This document shows positions 13,272-28,400 of a DNA stretch of 64,000 nt, in pieces. Location: NCBI GenBank assembly GCA_026874595.1, contig CM049306.1, positions 7,997,519 through 8,061,518 on the forward strand, given 5' to 3'. Origin of the DNA: Sipunculus nudus. Its lineage: Eukaryota; Annelida; Sipuncula; Golfingiida; Sipunculidae. Made by a program: the position numbers and the translations under genes. The notes beneath the pieces are model-generated. The model worked only from the letters and a program-made list of their open reading frames with translations, had not been told where the DNA came from and did no database searches. Numbering within the stretch: position 1 is the first letter of the stretch; the number at the start of each line of letters is the position of its first letter.

Positions 13272-13650
13272 TTAAATATTACTGCCCAGCGGGCATGGAC
13301 ACTTTCCAGTCATGTGCTGGGGTAAAGGAATAACTGCCGGGCGCGTCTGCCGGCGTGAGCATGCACCTGCGAAGGATCCCGGTTTTGGCACCTAACCCAA
13401 CCGATATTATTTTGAATGAGCCCGGTCATTCTCCCCGAATCATTTAACGTATATGCACCAGGCTCGATGGACATCATTACGTAGCTGAAGATAAAAATCA
13501 ACTGTCGCAAACTATCGGCAGCTTCTGAAATTAATGATCATGGTCTGGTATATATGCATTCAAAACTGCGTGGTTTCAATTTCGCGGTCAGAGAGCGACC
13601 GCGAATATCGCGAATTTGACACCACCAAAAACAAGAATGGCTTTCTCGTT
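13272..13650. other. CpG-richer unique segment, no gene recognised
   Basis: Between an E and an N element lies a GC- and CpG-richer stretch (GCCGGGCGCGTCTGCCGGCG, and near 13,580-13,612 GGTCAGAGAGCGACCGCG and ATATCGCGAA). Its small frames resemble nothing I know. It contrasts with the CpG-poor repeats around it. Confidence 0.4.
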
Positions 13651-14733
13651 CACAAAACAGGCGTCGTCATTCCGTCCTTCCGAAATAAAACATTTGTACG
13701 GACTTTTTTTCGCAATGCCTGCAGATATTGGCCGGATTTTTGGTGTGTGGGCAGATAATGACCAGTTACAGATCCAGTTCGCGTTTCTTCCCAGTTGACC
13801 TACTTTTGTACGTTTTACGGCTCCTTTGAAAATTTCATGAAAAAAATATAAATTTTCATGACAAATATACATGGACGGACTTTTTTTTCGCAATGCCTGC
13901 AGATCTTAGCCTAATTTTTGGTGTATGGGCAGATATTGACCAGTTACAGATCGAGTTCGCGTTTCGTCCCAGTTGACCTACTTTTGACCGTTTTACGGCT
14001 CCTGAACATAGAAAATTTAATGAAAAATATAAATTTTCATGACAAATACACATGTACTGACTTTTTTTTGCAATACCTGCAGATATTGGCCTGATTTTTG
14101 GTGTGTGGGCGGATAATGACCAGTTACAGATCGACTTCATGTTTTGTCCCAGTTGTCCTACTTTTGACCGTTTGACGGTGCTCTAACATAGAAAATTTCA
14201 TAAAAAAAGTGCACCTGTACGGACTTTTTTTCGCAAGTTCTTGTTTTATCTCAGTTGACCTACTTTTGACCATTTGACTGCTCCTGAACATAGAAAGTTT
14301 CATGAAAAATAGAAATTTTCATAACAAATGCATATGGACCGACTTTTTTTTCCTCAATGCCTGCAGATACCACCCTGATTTTTTATGTGTGGGCAGATAA
14401 TGACAGTTACAGATCGAGTTCGCGTTTCATCCCGGTTGACCTACTTTTAATTGTTTTACGGCTCCTTAACATAGAAAATTTCATGAAAGACAGAAATTTT
14501 TATGGAAAATGCACATGTATGGACTTTTTTCACAGTGCCTGCAGATACTGCCATGGCCTGATTTTTGGTGTGTTGCTTGATAATGACCCGTAACAGATCG
14601 AGTTTGCATTTTGCCCTTGTTGACCTACTTTTGACCATATGACACCTCCTGAACTTAAAAAAATTTTCAAAATTTAACAAATGTTTCTAATTTGCTCCAG
14701 GCGGGGGCATTCGTGTCGTTCCGACACATCTAG
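13650..14733 (+). mobile_element. N-family element (copy 2), 5' end unclear
   Basis: Contains about five diverged 180-bp core units (CCTGCAGAT at about 13,719, 13,897, 14,075, 14,358 and 14,537). It ends GGCGGGGGCATTC, hairpin GTGTCG-TTC-CGACAC (14,713-14,727), ATCTAG, then host T, the same end as copy 1. The 5' hairpin seen in copy 1 was not found. Start is approximate. Confidence 0.7.
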
Positions 14734-14879
14734 TTAATCAAACGTTTTAGGTTTGTTTACTTGTATCTCAGTCCTTTCATTTTCCATTACTTTTAATAAT
14801 TCTGCCAAAAATCATTGTAAGTATATTTTATCAAAGGCCTCTTTAGAATCATTTTTGTGCAATGTAACAAGTTAAAACA

Positions 14880-17170
14880 ACGGTTTTGCAGCCCTCAGTT
14901 TGATATAGGCTTGCCTTGCCACAAGACCAACTTCAGCTTTATATGACTCTACCAAAAATCAGTGGACCCAATCTACTCTTATACAATTAAAAGAATTAAT
15001 TTTACATTTACCACAGGATAATTCTTGTGAAAAATTTAACCATTCAGCTTGACAGTTTCATCATAAAACATTTTTAAAGAGGCTAAAATTACAAGGTTTT
15101 TGCCTGTGAAAAAAAAACAGGTCAAAGTAGGTGGCGCCACAAAAAAAACCGCAATGTAAAATGAGTCATGTGACCAACATTTGCATCAAACTTGGTGATG
15201 CTAGCGCCTGTTGTTTCTGAGAATGTTATTTTAGTATGCTAATTTGCCCAAATAACTATTTTAGGATTCCTGTAACTCTACCAAACAAGGGACCTATGGG
15301 TCACTGTGCTCAGCTGACGTTCACCTTGAAGGTGAAAATCTAAAATAATATCTAATGGAGATAAAGTGTAAGAGGAAGAGGTAATAAAGGCCATGGTTGG
15401 TTTATATGATTGGTTTGTATTGATGAGCAAGAAATGGTTGCAAAAAATATTTTGTGACCTGACCATGTGTTTCCTAATGTTGAAACTAAAGCATGTGAGC
15501 AGTTTGTGAACAAATGATCTGTACTATTACCATGGTCATTAGTTGGTTTTTCGATTAACTGTTGACATTTCAGTAGTTTACACATTTGTTCAATTGAATC
15601 TATTTATATTATTGAATGAGAATAACTGTACACCTGTCACAGCGGGGGATCTCCCCCATTGACTGTAACAAATCAGAAACCCTGGCATAGCTGACTTCCA
15701 GTGACCTGGAGTGGGACCCTGCATCTGTAATCAAAGCAAGTGACTACAGAAAAAAAAATCAATAACTAGCTTAATTTTCAAGCTTTTATTTCCAAATTTC
15801 AGATTTAGACTAAATATTTATGTTTACATGCTGTGAAAATTAAATCAATGGTGCTTACAGGAAAAAAACGTGCCATGGTCAAAGTTGGGCAAAATTTAAG
15901 GTACTGATTTTTTTTTTATGCTAATAACTTTAAAAATTTACAAAATTCAGATCTAATTTTAAGTAAACAATTGAATCTTAATTAAACATAGTTATATACT
16001 TGTAAAAATAGACTCTAGTTTCAAAATTTTTCATGTTAAGTGAGTTATTATTTTTCCTGATATTTTACAAAGTCCAATATGTTTGGGCCCACAACTTAAA
16101 GAATTTATACTTTACAGACTTAATTTCTGGTATGTACATAGGAACTATAAAGAGGAATATTTATGGTAAATATGAGGAAAAACAGATGAGTGGTTTTGAT
16201 ATGAGGCAGTCCTGAAGTGTGAAAATAGGATTTTAATAAAAAATTGAGGTTTTTCCTTAATTTCTCATAGGAACGAAGTCGCAAAGACCCAGTTTTCGGC
16301 TTGGTAGGAGATCTTGGGGACATCTAACATTATGCTGAATTTTGGATTCCTAGGTCTTACGGTTTCAAAACGTGCCACATCTACGGACGGACGGACGACG
16401 GACAATGGACCACGACTATAGCTCAGATGACTTATAGTCAGCTGAGCTAAAAACCCAAAGCATTTGAACAAACTTGAGAGAGCTGATCTCTGAGATCATT
16501 TCTGTAAAATATTGAACTATTTGGCTGGACAGTTTTTGGAGGAGAACAATTTGGCTGAATGATTTAAGAGAAGAAGATTTTCAAAGGTTGTCAAGCCCTT
16601 TCCCTGTAAAATGCGAGTTGACGCCAGAAAAGCTCAATCCCACAACATTTGAAATGCGACAGATCTTTGCATAAAATATTGGGATGCTAGCTCTTGCTAT
16701 TCCTGAGAAATTATGAGTTAATGTACTGATGACTTATGACCCCCGTACAAAAAAGGTCAATGCAGGTGGCGCCACCAATACCTCAATTTCACACAGGACT
16801 CATGTGACCTACATTTGGTGATGATTGCTCCAGTCATTTCTGAAATATAGTATGGATTTTTGAAGAAATTACTAAGTTCAGCTTCCTGTAACTCAGCGAA
16901 AAATCAGCCCAACTGGAACCATCTGAACAAACTTGAGATTGATTCAGGGATTATTACTGTGAAATATTGAACAATTTGGCTGCGCAGTTTTTCGAAGAAG
17001 ACGATTTTTAAGCTTTTTCCCTGTAAAATAAATGCAGATAGCAAAAAAAATAAGGAAATTCCAAGTTTTTTAGACAACTGATTTTTTTTGCATTAAATTT
17101 GGTGATGCTAGCTTTTTTGCCGTTTTAGAGATAGTATGGGTTAATGTACAGATGACGCCACACTCACAGG
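14880..17170 (-). repeat. L-family cluster interrupted by E-family pieces
   Basis: Reverse-orientation L units appear at 14,880-15,290 and 16,455-17,170, with GGTGGCGCCAC at 15,131 and 16,767 and GATGACGCCACACTCACAGG near the end. Within lie an E 3' end (AAGGGACCTATGGGTCAC near 15,290) and an E 5' end at 15,775-16,451. The stretch 15,330-15,770 has no recognised feature. Confidence 0.55.
15775..16451 (-). mobile_element. E-family element, 5' portion
   Basis: In minus orientation it starts TT then the 31-nt hairpin at 16,449-16,419 (outer TAGCTCAG/CTGAGCTA 8 bp, mismatch, inner TGACT/AGTCA 5 bp, loop TAT). A GGACGGACGGAC microsatellite (16,383-16,402) and the 'cttggtaggagatcttggggac' E body follow. 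The 3' half is missing. Confidence 0.75.
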
Positions 17171-17184
17171 TTCGCTTAAAATGA

Positions 17185-17539
17185 ACGCTGGAATCCACGG
17201 ACACACACAGATAAAATTAACAATGGAATCCAGGGACATACACTTAAAGATAAAATGAACACTAGAATCTATGGACACACTCCGATAAAATGAACACTTG
17301 AATCAACCCACACACACTTCAAGATAAAATGAAACTCGAATCAACTCATACACACAAAATTTAGACTGGAATCCACTAACACAAATAATTGAACACTGGA
17401 ATCCAGACATACACTTAAAAGATAAAATGAACACTGGAATCCATGGAAACACATATAAAATGAACACAGGAATCCACTGCCACACACTTACAGATAAAAT
17501 TATCACCAGAATCCACTGCCACACACATTACAGATTAAA
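17185..17539. repeat. GAACACTGGAATCCA minisatellite, left half
   Basis: Irregular units of roughly 30-50 bp built from GATAAAATGAACACTGGAAT plus 'ccactgacacacactta'. It continues at 20,036 after the R element; together they were one array. On the minus strand some units stay open and encode short VDSSVNFI-like repeats, not taken as a gene. Confidence 0.8.
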
Positions 17540-20035
17540 CAAGATGACCAGAGGTCACGCGCTTGCCAGAAATGGAAATGATACAGACAGATAGACAGAG
17601 AGTGCATGTAGAAACAGTCATATGAATGAGCAACATTGTGGGGGCAGCAGAAACGGATAATATGTTTATTTATGCATGCTGACCTTTAACAGCTGCATAT
17701 CTTTCTAGTGTAAAAGGGACCAAGTTCAAAATTTTTTCATGAAATCCCGTTAATCTCGTTTGACAAGAAGCAGTGAGACGTTTTCAGGTTTGTCATGTCA
17801 AGCTGGCCAAATGATATGAAATGCCGAAAACTAGACCTGTCTAGCTATAAAAGCCGCCGAGTTATAAGCATTTGCATGAAATCTCGTGTTTTCTCGTTTG
17901 ACGGGAAATGGTGCGAGCTTTGGCGAGATTTCCAGTTTTGTCATGTCAGGTTTGTCAAATATTACAAAATGCCGGAAACTAGACCTGTCTAGCTGCAAAA
18001 GTCGCCGTGTTATCAGCATTTACGTGAAATCATGTTTTTTTCTCGCTTGACGAGATATAGTACGAGATTTGGCAAGACGAGCAGTTTTATTATGTAAAGA
18101 CGGCCAAACGTTACGAAATGGCGAAAACTAGATCCGTCTAGCTGTTAAAGTCGCCGAGTTATAAGCATTTCCGTGTACTCTCGTGTTTTCTCGTTTGACG
18201 AGATATGGTGCAGGATTTGGCCAGTCTTGTAGATTTGTCATATCAAACTCTCTAAATGTTATGAAATGGCGAAAACTACATCTGTCTAGCTGTAAAAGTT
18301 GCCGAGTTATTAGCATTTCTGTGAAATCTCCTTTTTTATCGTTTGACGAGATATGGTGCGAGATTTGGCCAGTCTTGCAGGTTTGTCATGTCAAGCCGTC
18401 CAAATGTTAATGAATGCCAAAAACTAGACCTGTCTAGCCGTGAAAGTCGCCGACTTATATGCATTTCTGTGAAATCTCGTTTTTCCACATTTGACCAGAT
18501 GTAGTGCGAGATTTCGCCAAGTATCGCAGTTTTACTATGTCAAGTTGGCCAAATGTTACCAAATGCCAAAAACTAGACCTGAGTAGCTGTAAAAGTCGCC
18601 TAGTTATAAGCATTTCCATGATATCTCGTTTTTTTCTTGCTTGACGAGATATGGTGCGAGATTTGGCCTGATTTCTTTTCTGGCGTGTCAAGCTGGTCAT
18701 ATGTTATGAAATGCCGAAAACTAGACCTGTGTAGCTGTAAAAGTCGCCGAGTTATAAGCATTTCCGTGAAATCTCGTTTTTTCTCGTTGGACGATAAACC
18801 GAGCGAAATTTGACGAGACTTGCAATTGAATGACTTAGAACCAAGGGGAAGCAGCCTTATGCAAAAAACAAGACCCTTAAACATAAATATTACCGAGATA
18901 GAAGCCAAAAACTGCATATTTTCAGATCGTCAAGTTTAACCCACAAATTTGGTAACCATGGTAACGGCAGCACAAAGCTACATGTGCGGAGGAATAAGCC
19001 AATGTTCCTAGTTTAAGATACAACGATAAAAATTGTGCCATGTTTAAAATTATTTTAGATATTGCAGAAAAATGATATGTTACAGTGTTTCAGGTACCAC
19101 GCCCCTGGTGGCTATTTCCAAAAAATGAAAAACTGATTTCGAGATATTTATAAATAACACAAAATATATCAATTTTAAAGCCATTGTTAAAAAAATGCAA
19201 CCTGTAGGTCATATTTAATGAAATCTCAAAGACTCTCGTTTGACGAGAAACGGTGCGAGATTTTGCAAGATTTTTGATTGGATCACCGAGAGCTCACCAA
19301 GGGCTACAAGATGCAAAAAAATTGACCTCTCCAGCATAAAAACTGACAGAGTTAGAAGCTGAAAACTGCATATTTTCAAAATTCAAAAGTTTTACCCCAA
19401 AAATAGAGAAATCTGGCAATAGCGCACTTTGGCATCTATGCGCAAAAATAAGCCCATGGACCCCAGTTGAAGGTGCTGTGATGGAAATGGCCCAATGTTT
19501 AATAGTTCTGGAGGTATAGCACCAAAACAAATTTTCATGTTTTTTCATCTGCAACGCCCCCTGGCGGCCATTTCCAAAATCTGAAAAAACAATTTCGAGA
19601 TATTCTTGTGTTACATAAAATATCTCAGAATCAGTACGATTTCTGCAAATTTGAAAAATATCAGGAAATTCCATGATTTCTCCCCAAAATTGCGTAACCA
19701 TGGTAACAGCAAATTTAAGTAAGCTACATGTCAAAAGAAAGGCCAGGTGATGACGAAAAAAATGAGCTATTGCAGAAGTGGATAAGCCTATTTATGGCGA
19801 AGTTATAGGGCAAAAACCGTTAACCATACCTGTCGTGACCTTGACCTTGACCTTTGACCTATTTTAACCAAAAACAATAGGGCACCTAGAAATTATGTTT
19901 TTCATCATCCCTGTAAGTTTCAAGGTGATTGTGGCAAAATTGTGGCCAGGAGAGTGCAGACAAACAAACAAACAGACAAACAGACATACGCAACTGAGCA
20001 ATATGCTTGCCGAAATCTTTGATTCCGGCAAGCAA
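17540..20035 (-). mobile_element. R-family Helentron-like element inserted in the minisatellite
   Basis: In its own (minus) orientation the 5' end is TT plus a hairpin at 20,033-20,005: outer GCTTGCCG/CGGCAAGC 8 bp, an A.C mismatch, inner AATC/GATT, loop of 3. A GTCT/GTTT microsatellite (19,956-19,987) is adjacent. At the other end come the inverted arm GGCAAGC, the small hairpin TGACC-TCT-GGTCA (17,557-17,545) and CTTG. The minisatellite unit at 20,168-20,195 shows the uninterrupted sequence ATTAAATGAACAC. Length 2,496 bp with a 148-bp tandem core; no coding region. Confidence 0.8.
17760..18830. repeat. 148-bp tandem array, about seven copies
   Basis: AAAACTAGACCTGTCTAGC recurs at about 17,826, 17,974, 18,123, 18,271, 18,419, 18,568 and 18,716, so the period is 148 bp with almost no drift. 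Each unit has the inverted pair CTAGAC-CT-GTCTAG and 'tcgtttgacgagatatggtgcgag'. Diverged longer units continue to about 19,830. Confidence 0.88.
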
Positions 20036-20351
20036 TGAACACTTGGAATCCACTAACTTACATTTAAAGATAAAATGAACACTGGAATCCATGGAAACAC
20101 ATATAAAATGAACACAGGAATCCACTGCCACACACAGATAAAATTATCACCAGAATCCACTGCCACACACATTACAGATTAAATGAACACTTGGAATCCA
20201 CTAACTTACATTTAAAGATAAAATTAACACTGGAATCAACCATCGCACACTTCAAGATAAAATTAACACTGGAATCCACTGACACACACTTAACGATAAA
20301 ATGATCACTGGAATCCACAGACACATAAAATGAACACTGGAATCCACTGAC
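20036..20351. repeat. GAACACTGGAATCCA minisatellite, right half
   Basis: Same units as 17,185-17,539, here including CATTTAAAGATAAAATGAAC and 'aacactggaatccactgacac'. The unit at 20,168-20,195 preserves the R insertion site without the insertion. Confidence 0.8.
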
Positions 20352-20557
20352 AGAATCTTTATTCCTTGGAAGGAAGATTGATGGTACAACAACATGATCC
20401 AAGGAGTGAAACATTCTGTGATGCGAGTGAGCTGTGTTCCGGATGACTTCACCGTTATCACAGTCACACGCAAGAATTCCCTGATATGCACCTGTGACGG
20501 TATTGCATACAAATTTATTGGGAATTTTACTTTTTTTTTTAATTCCAGAATGGAAAT
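20352..20557 (-). CDS. Possible exon or gene fragment of unknown family
   Basis: On the minus strand a frame is open from 20,573 (directly after a TAA) to 20,172. Its first part looks protein-like, with IPNKFVCNTVTGAYQGILAC, then CDCDNGEVIRNTAHSHHRMF and SLDHVVVPSIFLPRNK. A CTCAG acceptor candidate lies at 20,558 and a GTCAGT donor candidate near 20,350. Beyond that the frame runs into a minisatellite and reads a VDSSVNFILKC-type repeat. The glycine, Asp/Asn and VVVP spacing faintly recalls an Sm-like fold, but I do not recognise a family. It could be a lone exon, a decayed gene copy or chance. Confidence 0.25.
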
Positions 20558-20639
20558 CTGAGCATTTACCGTCTTACAACATTTCTGTTGCATGGTGGAT
20601 TTTTGCTGCAATTTGTTTGTCATGTGACGAGTATTCGAT

Positions 20640-23533
<2,894 letters not shown>

Positions 23534-23949
23534 TGTTTGAGGCTAAATTCTGATAAGAAATCTGTTGAACTACAACCAGTCCTACAACTCTTGAATTTAA
23601 AATTGTGTGAAAGTGCGTGTGTATTTGAAGAATCAAAATGTCATAATAACACACAGCTATAATCCACAGTCTGTAGCTGTCAATTCTCCTACACAACTGA
23701 AATAAACAAATATTTAATAAATACCCACTTCCCTTTATTTCCCATGTAAAAAAAGTACCTCCTCCAATATCCATCTTTGTATCCCCAACAGCTGTTTTGC
23801 CTGCAACAGCAAATGTTCCAGGAAATTCCAGGAATTCCTGCAACAAGGGGAGTCTGTCTCACAAGTTCCCAACCCGCTTAACAAGTAGGTATTTACCTGT
23901 AAAATGTAAAGTGAACAGCACCACTTCTGTGATGATGATGACCACCTCA

Positions 23950-25233
23950 AATAAAGGGATCAAGTGACAATTTAAGAATATACAAGTCAAATATACATCA
24001 GAATATATACAATGAAGCACAGTACCTGAGTGGGGTCTGTTATACAGACTTTTTTCCTTTGTTTTAATACTTGCTACATAACTTAAAATGGACCGAGGTG
24101 CATTTTATGATTTCATTTTTTATCACAACCCTGGCAGTGGCTGCAAGTGAAAGAACTGTATTTTCAGTTCTTTACTGAACTCTGGTCATGGTGCAATATT
24201 CATTAAAATAATTATATCAGGTGTTAAAGTTTCAATATTATGAACTTTATCATTACATTTACCCAACTATTTAACCTGTTCAGTACAGATGTTTATAGTC
24301 ATTTTTTAAATTTATTATGATCTTGATCACTCCTAAATACCTTGTAGATCTTCTTTTCCAGATGAACCATACAGTTAACTAAATGTTAACTGTATTTATA
24401 ATTTCTAGTCAATGGGTAATTTTCCACCGTGTCTTGAAAGTTCTTTACATATGAGCCTGAACTGACTAATATTAATGAAATAAACTGCCTGGGATCAAAA
24501 TTTAAAAAATATAGTTTTATAAAAAAGAAGAACTCTGTGGCAGTCATAGTCCTGTCATAGTTGTAGCCTGCCAATCAAATCTCAGTCCCTGGACCTGATA
24601 CACTGTCAAATAGTACTGTACCAATTAATAAAGCATCAAATACTGTGCATCATAGTACATTCTTGTTAATAATGAACCATTACAAAGTCATTCAGCTTAT
24701 TTTCAAAGGCAAAATCATTCTTTATCATGGTTTGACCAAGTCCCATGAGATGATTCAATCTATCCGCTAATTATAAAATGTACAAGTTTCACAAAGAGCA
24801 TGGCAAGTTAAGTCAAGTCTGAATATATAAACACACAATAAACATCTGCTATACCATCTGTGTTTAGTCTCCTATGTATACCTTTGGTTCTCCACAAATA
24901 TCAGTATAAAACAATGCATGTTTATAAATAATAATGGGACAAGATAAAACTTGGGACAAGCCTGTGTCATTCAGATCAACCCGACACACCTGGATGTCTG
25001 GCAGAGCTCTGCAATTAGCACTAGACTAAAATAGTGTTAAACAAAGCTGAATTAAAATTTCAAACACTTGCTTACATATAAACCAATTCTTTTTGTGACA
25101 TTTTGTCAGTTTTACAATAAAAAGCACTGCAGAACTCTGATAATGCCTAAGTATTAACCAATATCCAGGTTGATTTGTGTTGAGCCTCCTTGAAGAGTTC
25201 CAAGTTTTGGGGGTTTTATACACGGGGCCTCGC
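23950..25233 (-). other. Probable KIAA0232 3' UTR and downstream sequence
   Basis: Downstream of the TGA on the minus strand. No coding potential. A minus-strand AATAAA lies at 24,316-24,311, but I see nothing beside it that proves poly(A) addition there. Confidence 0.3.
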
Positions 25234-25419
25234 TCATCCCGAGCTGGTCTTCATGTCTGTAGGGAGAGACCGAGCCCGGGATTTATTCCGTCTTGCGTAG
25301 CGACGGTAGTTGCTTGCAGACTCTTGAGACCTGCTCTTGTGACTGTTCTTGTCCTGTTTCAGCACTGACAGTTTCTTGGGACGACCTTCTTTTACAGCAC
25401 TGGTGGGCTTGGATTCATC
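25234..25419 (-). CDS. KIAA0232: KIAA0232 terminal exon: basic C-terminus
   Basis: One hundred eighty-six nt, phase 0, residues 1320-1380 and a TGA stop at 25,236-25,234. The acceptor is AATTTGTAG|GATGAA. The tail is Lys/Arg/Ser-rich (EGRPKKLSVLKQ, NYRRYARRNKSRARS) and ends TDMKTSSG. Basic tails next to CCCH fingers often help nucleic-acid binding or nuclear import (inference). The 3' UTR continues toward lower coordinates and its end was not fixed. Confidence 0.82.
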   Translation of the reverse strand, partial: DESKPTSAVKEGRPKKLSVLKQDKNSHKSRSQESASNYRRYARRNKSRARSLPTDMKTSSG

Positions 25420-28400
25420 CTACAAATTTACAATCATTTAATTATGTAAATCTCTCTCTCTCACTCCACAGAGGTGTAAACGCACACAACCAAATGTTCA
25501 TCAATACAGGCAGACCTGGTCATTGATTCATATGCTAAATGTAAAGAGACAAACAAAATCTGTTACATGAATCATTTTTTTGTATTATATATATAGCATT
25601 GTGGTGAAGGAGTTCACTGAAAGTAATTTTTAGTTTTCATTTTCAGACACATTTATATGCACTCTACCTTTTCAGCATTACTAGAATGCTGAAACAATTT
25701 ATTCTAAAGACTGATATTTATTCCAAAAGTCCATCCACAAGAACAGTCTTTTATGGATCAATTGCAGAAATATTTGCAACAACCAAAGTTTGCATGTACA
25801 ATGACCAATCAGTATATACAACTCATATTCATCTGACAAACATATAAGAAAGCAGGACCCTTTCCAATCTTGTCACATGGTCACATATGTCATCACACAA
25901 AATAGGGAGTGTTCACTTGGATAGCAGGTCCAGATTTAGGGCTTGCTGGATTCACAAGCAAATTCCCTGATTTTTCCCATAGTTAACTTTTAAAATTCAA
26001 GGAAAAACAAGGGCCAGGAGGCACAAATAGTTCCCAACTGCATGCATAACTCAAATTTGAGTATTTTCTTTGAGATGCTTGAACTCTGGATTGGCTGAAA
26101 TAGGAAAATTCATGATCCAAAGGCGTCTTGTGTAATGGATGCAACTAAACAAGAAGATAAGGCTTACAAAATGATTATCAGTGGCGCGACCTGTCTTGTG
26201 TATGCGATAAATCTAACCACAATCTATGACTGTGCAAAATTTTAGGACAAAAGCTTACAGCATTCATGTGATCTATTCAACCTTAAACAGACCTACAGAT
26301 GGCAATAATGGAAAAATAATTACCGGAGGTGCCAGCAGAGTTCAGTACATGATGAACTATCCAAAAGCTGTTCACAGTAATAAATATGGAACAAATCTGT
26401 TGAACCACACCTCAGATATAGGTGATTGTATGCAAAAATGGACCAAAAAGGACCTATTTAAAGTGAAGGTCACTCTCACGGTAAAGATCATGACCTCATT
26501 TTAAAAAGGCTCAGAAGATCTGTCTGCAGTGATGTTACTGTATCAAAACCATAGTATCCCCGACTTCTCAGTCATTCACATGAATTTTATTTCTGTTTAA
26601 ATGCACATTTAAATCACATGAATTTTATTTCTGTTGCTCCAGGATTGATGTGACCAAGGTATATGAATGATTTAGTTGACATTTCCAGACTACTTCAAGA
26701 ATAGCTAGAAAATACCATTTTACCTCACATAGAGAACATGACCACAGTTGGTGCCATCTATCAGTGAAATATCAAGTAGTAGTCACATGATAATTGTGTC
26801 CACCAAACATGGTAATGATCTTTTGCACAAAATATGGAATTATGAAAATACAGAATTTACTGATTAGGAAAATTCAAAGACATAATAAAGCATCATTTTA
26901 AAAAGAATCCTATTCCATTTAGTATTCATTTAATCCCATTTGCTCTAAGGAAGGTGTGTATATGATTCTGAGGCATCAGGTTTCTTATTTACCGAATCAT
27001 CCAAATTTAAGGGAATACAACTGTGGGTAGAAAAAGTAGGTCTAACACAGGTGGCACCACCTGCAGGATACCATGACATGTTCATCATGTGACTAATATA
27101 CATGTGTGTAAAATTTGATTAAAAAATCAGCAAGGGTTTTAGAGCTATCAAGTAAAAGAAAGGCTGGGATGGACAGACGTATGCCGACCATTTCAGTAGC
27201 CCTCCCTCTTACAGCAGGGGACTAATAATTCTTTTCAATATAGTATTCATTGAATTTCCCTAGCTCAAAGGAATCCTTGCATTTGATTTGAAGGCTTAAG
27301 TGTTCTTATTTACTGAAAAAAAAATTTGGAATGCAGAAAGTCATTAAACAGAGGTGGCTAAAGCTGGCAATTGGCAGTTTTTTTCATATCGGTTATCAGC
27401 TTAGGTTTGGCGATCAATTATCGATAAATATTAATTTTAATGCAGCAAGATTTTTAGTAAAGTTTATAAGACCCATGCACCAATTATTTCATTGTGAAGA
27501 AGTTTAGACATTTTACTTTGTCTCACTTTTATCCAGTGAACATGCAATGCAGAAAGCATGTTATATATGGGAAACCTAAAATTATTGAAAATAAGTGGTT
27601 CCTGGAGAAACTCCAGCCTGGGTCAAGCCTCCCATTCAGCAAGAAGATGAACACCCGGGTCCCTTTTGTACTTGCAGCACGGGATAGCGCGCCCCCTGTT
27701 GGTCATAAAATAAACAACCATGACTTTGGTTCAGAGTGTCTGTTATATTTTGCAGCTTTCAATATTACTCCATGGCCATGGCCCACCTTAATGACTGCAA
27801 CACAGAAACCCCTGGTTTTTTTACTGCATTTAATTTGGGTTTATACCTACATTAAAAGTAATTACCATAATCTTAAATAATTTCAATCGAGCACAACAAA
27901 GTAAACAAGTTACTCAACTATTCATGGTATTTCTTCAACAAATTAGGTTCATTTTATGAGACTGATTGTGGGCTGTGTTATCAATAATTGTATCGGACCA
28001 CCCGAATCAAATGATATATTAATATATTGTATAATAATGCCAGCCCCATAGGTTGCACTACCTGCAGGGGATAATCACATGTCAATTATGTGCTGAGTAA
28101 GTCAGTAATATTTGGTGAAGAAAGGAGCAAGGGTCTTAGAGATATGTGGTAAAAGAATTGGGCGTGACAGACAGACGAACAGATAGCCAGACGGACGCAA
28201 CCATTTTAGCTGTCCTCCCTCCTACAGTTGGGGACATAATTCATTTTGACCTTTTGTGTGAGTAACAAATTACATTGGTTAACTGTCCCCTAAATATGTT
28301 ATATTGGACATAAGACAAAACATGACAAACCACTTTCATTTCAGGGCCAATCAAATTCTAAGATTTTCCCATGATCTGAGGTATTTTTTTTAAAGGGGCC

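Noticed and set aside
20352-20557. Assignment of the 20.4-kb frame to the LSM/NAA38 family
   Set aside because: Only the spacing of a few glycine, Asp/Asn and VVVP residues is reminiscent; key motif residues do not match, so no family name is given.
24311-24316. Minus-strand AATAAA as the KIAA0232 poly(A) signal
   Set aside because: AT-rich sequence gives many such hexamers; no clear GT-rich downstream element was seen.
27494-27880. 128-aa plus-strand ORF
   Set aside because: Composition follows AT-rich intron and D-like remnant sequence; no domain, opposite strand within a KIAA0232 intron.
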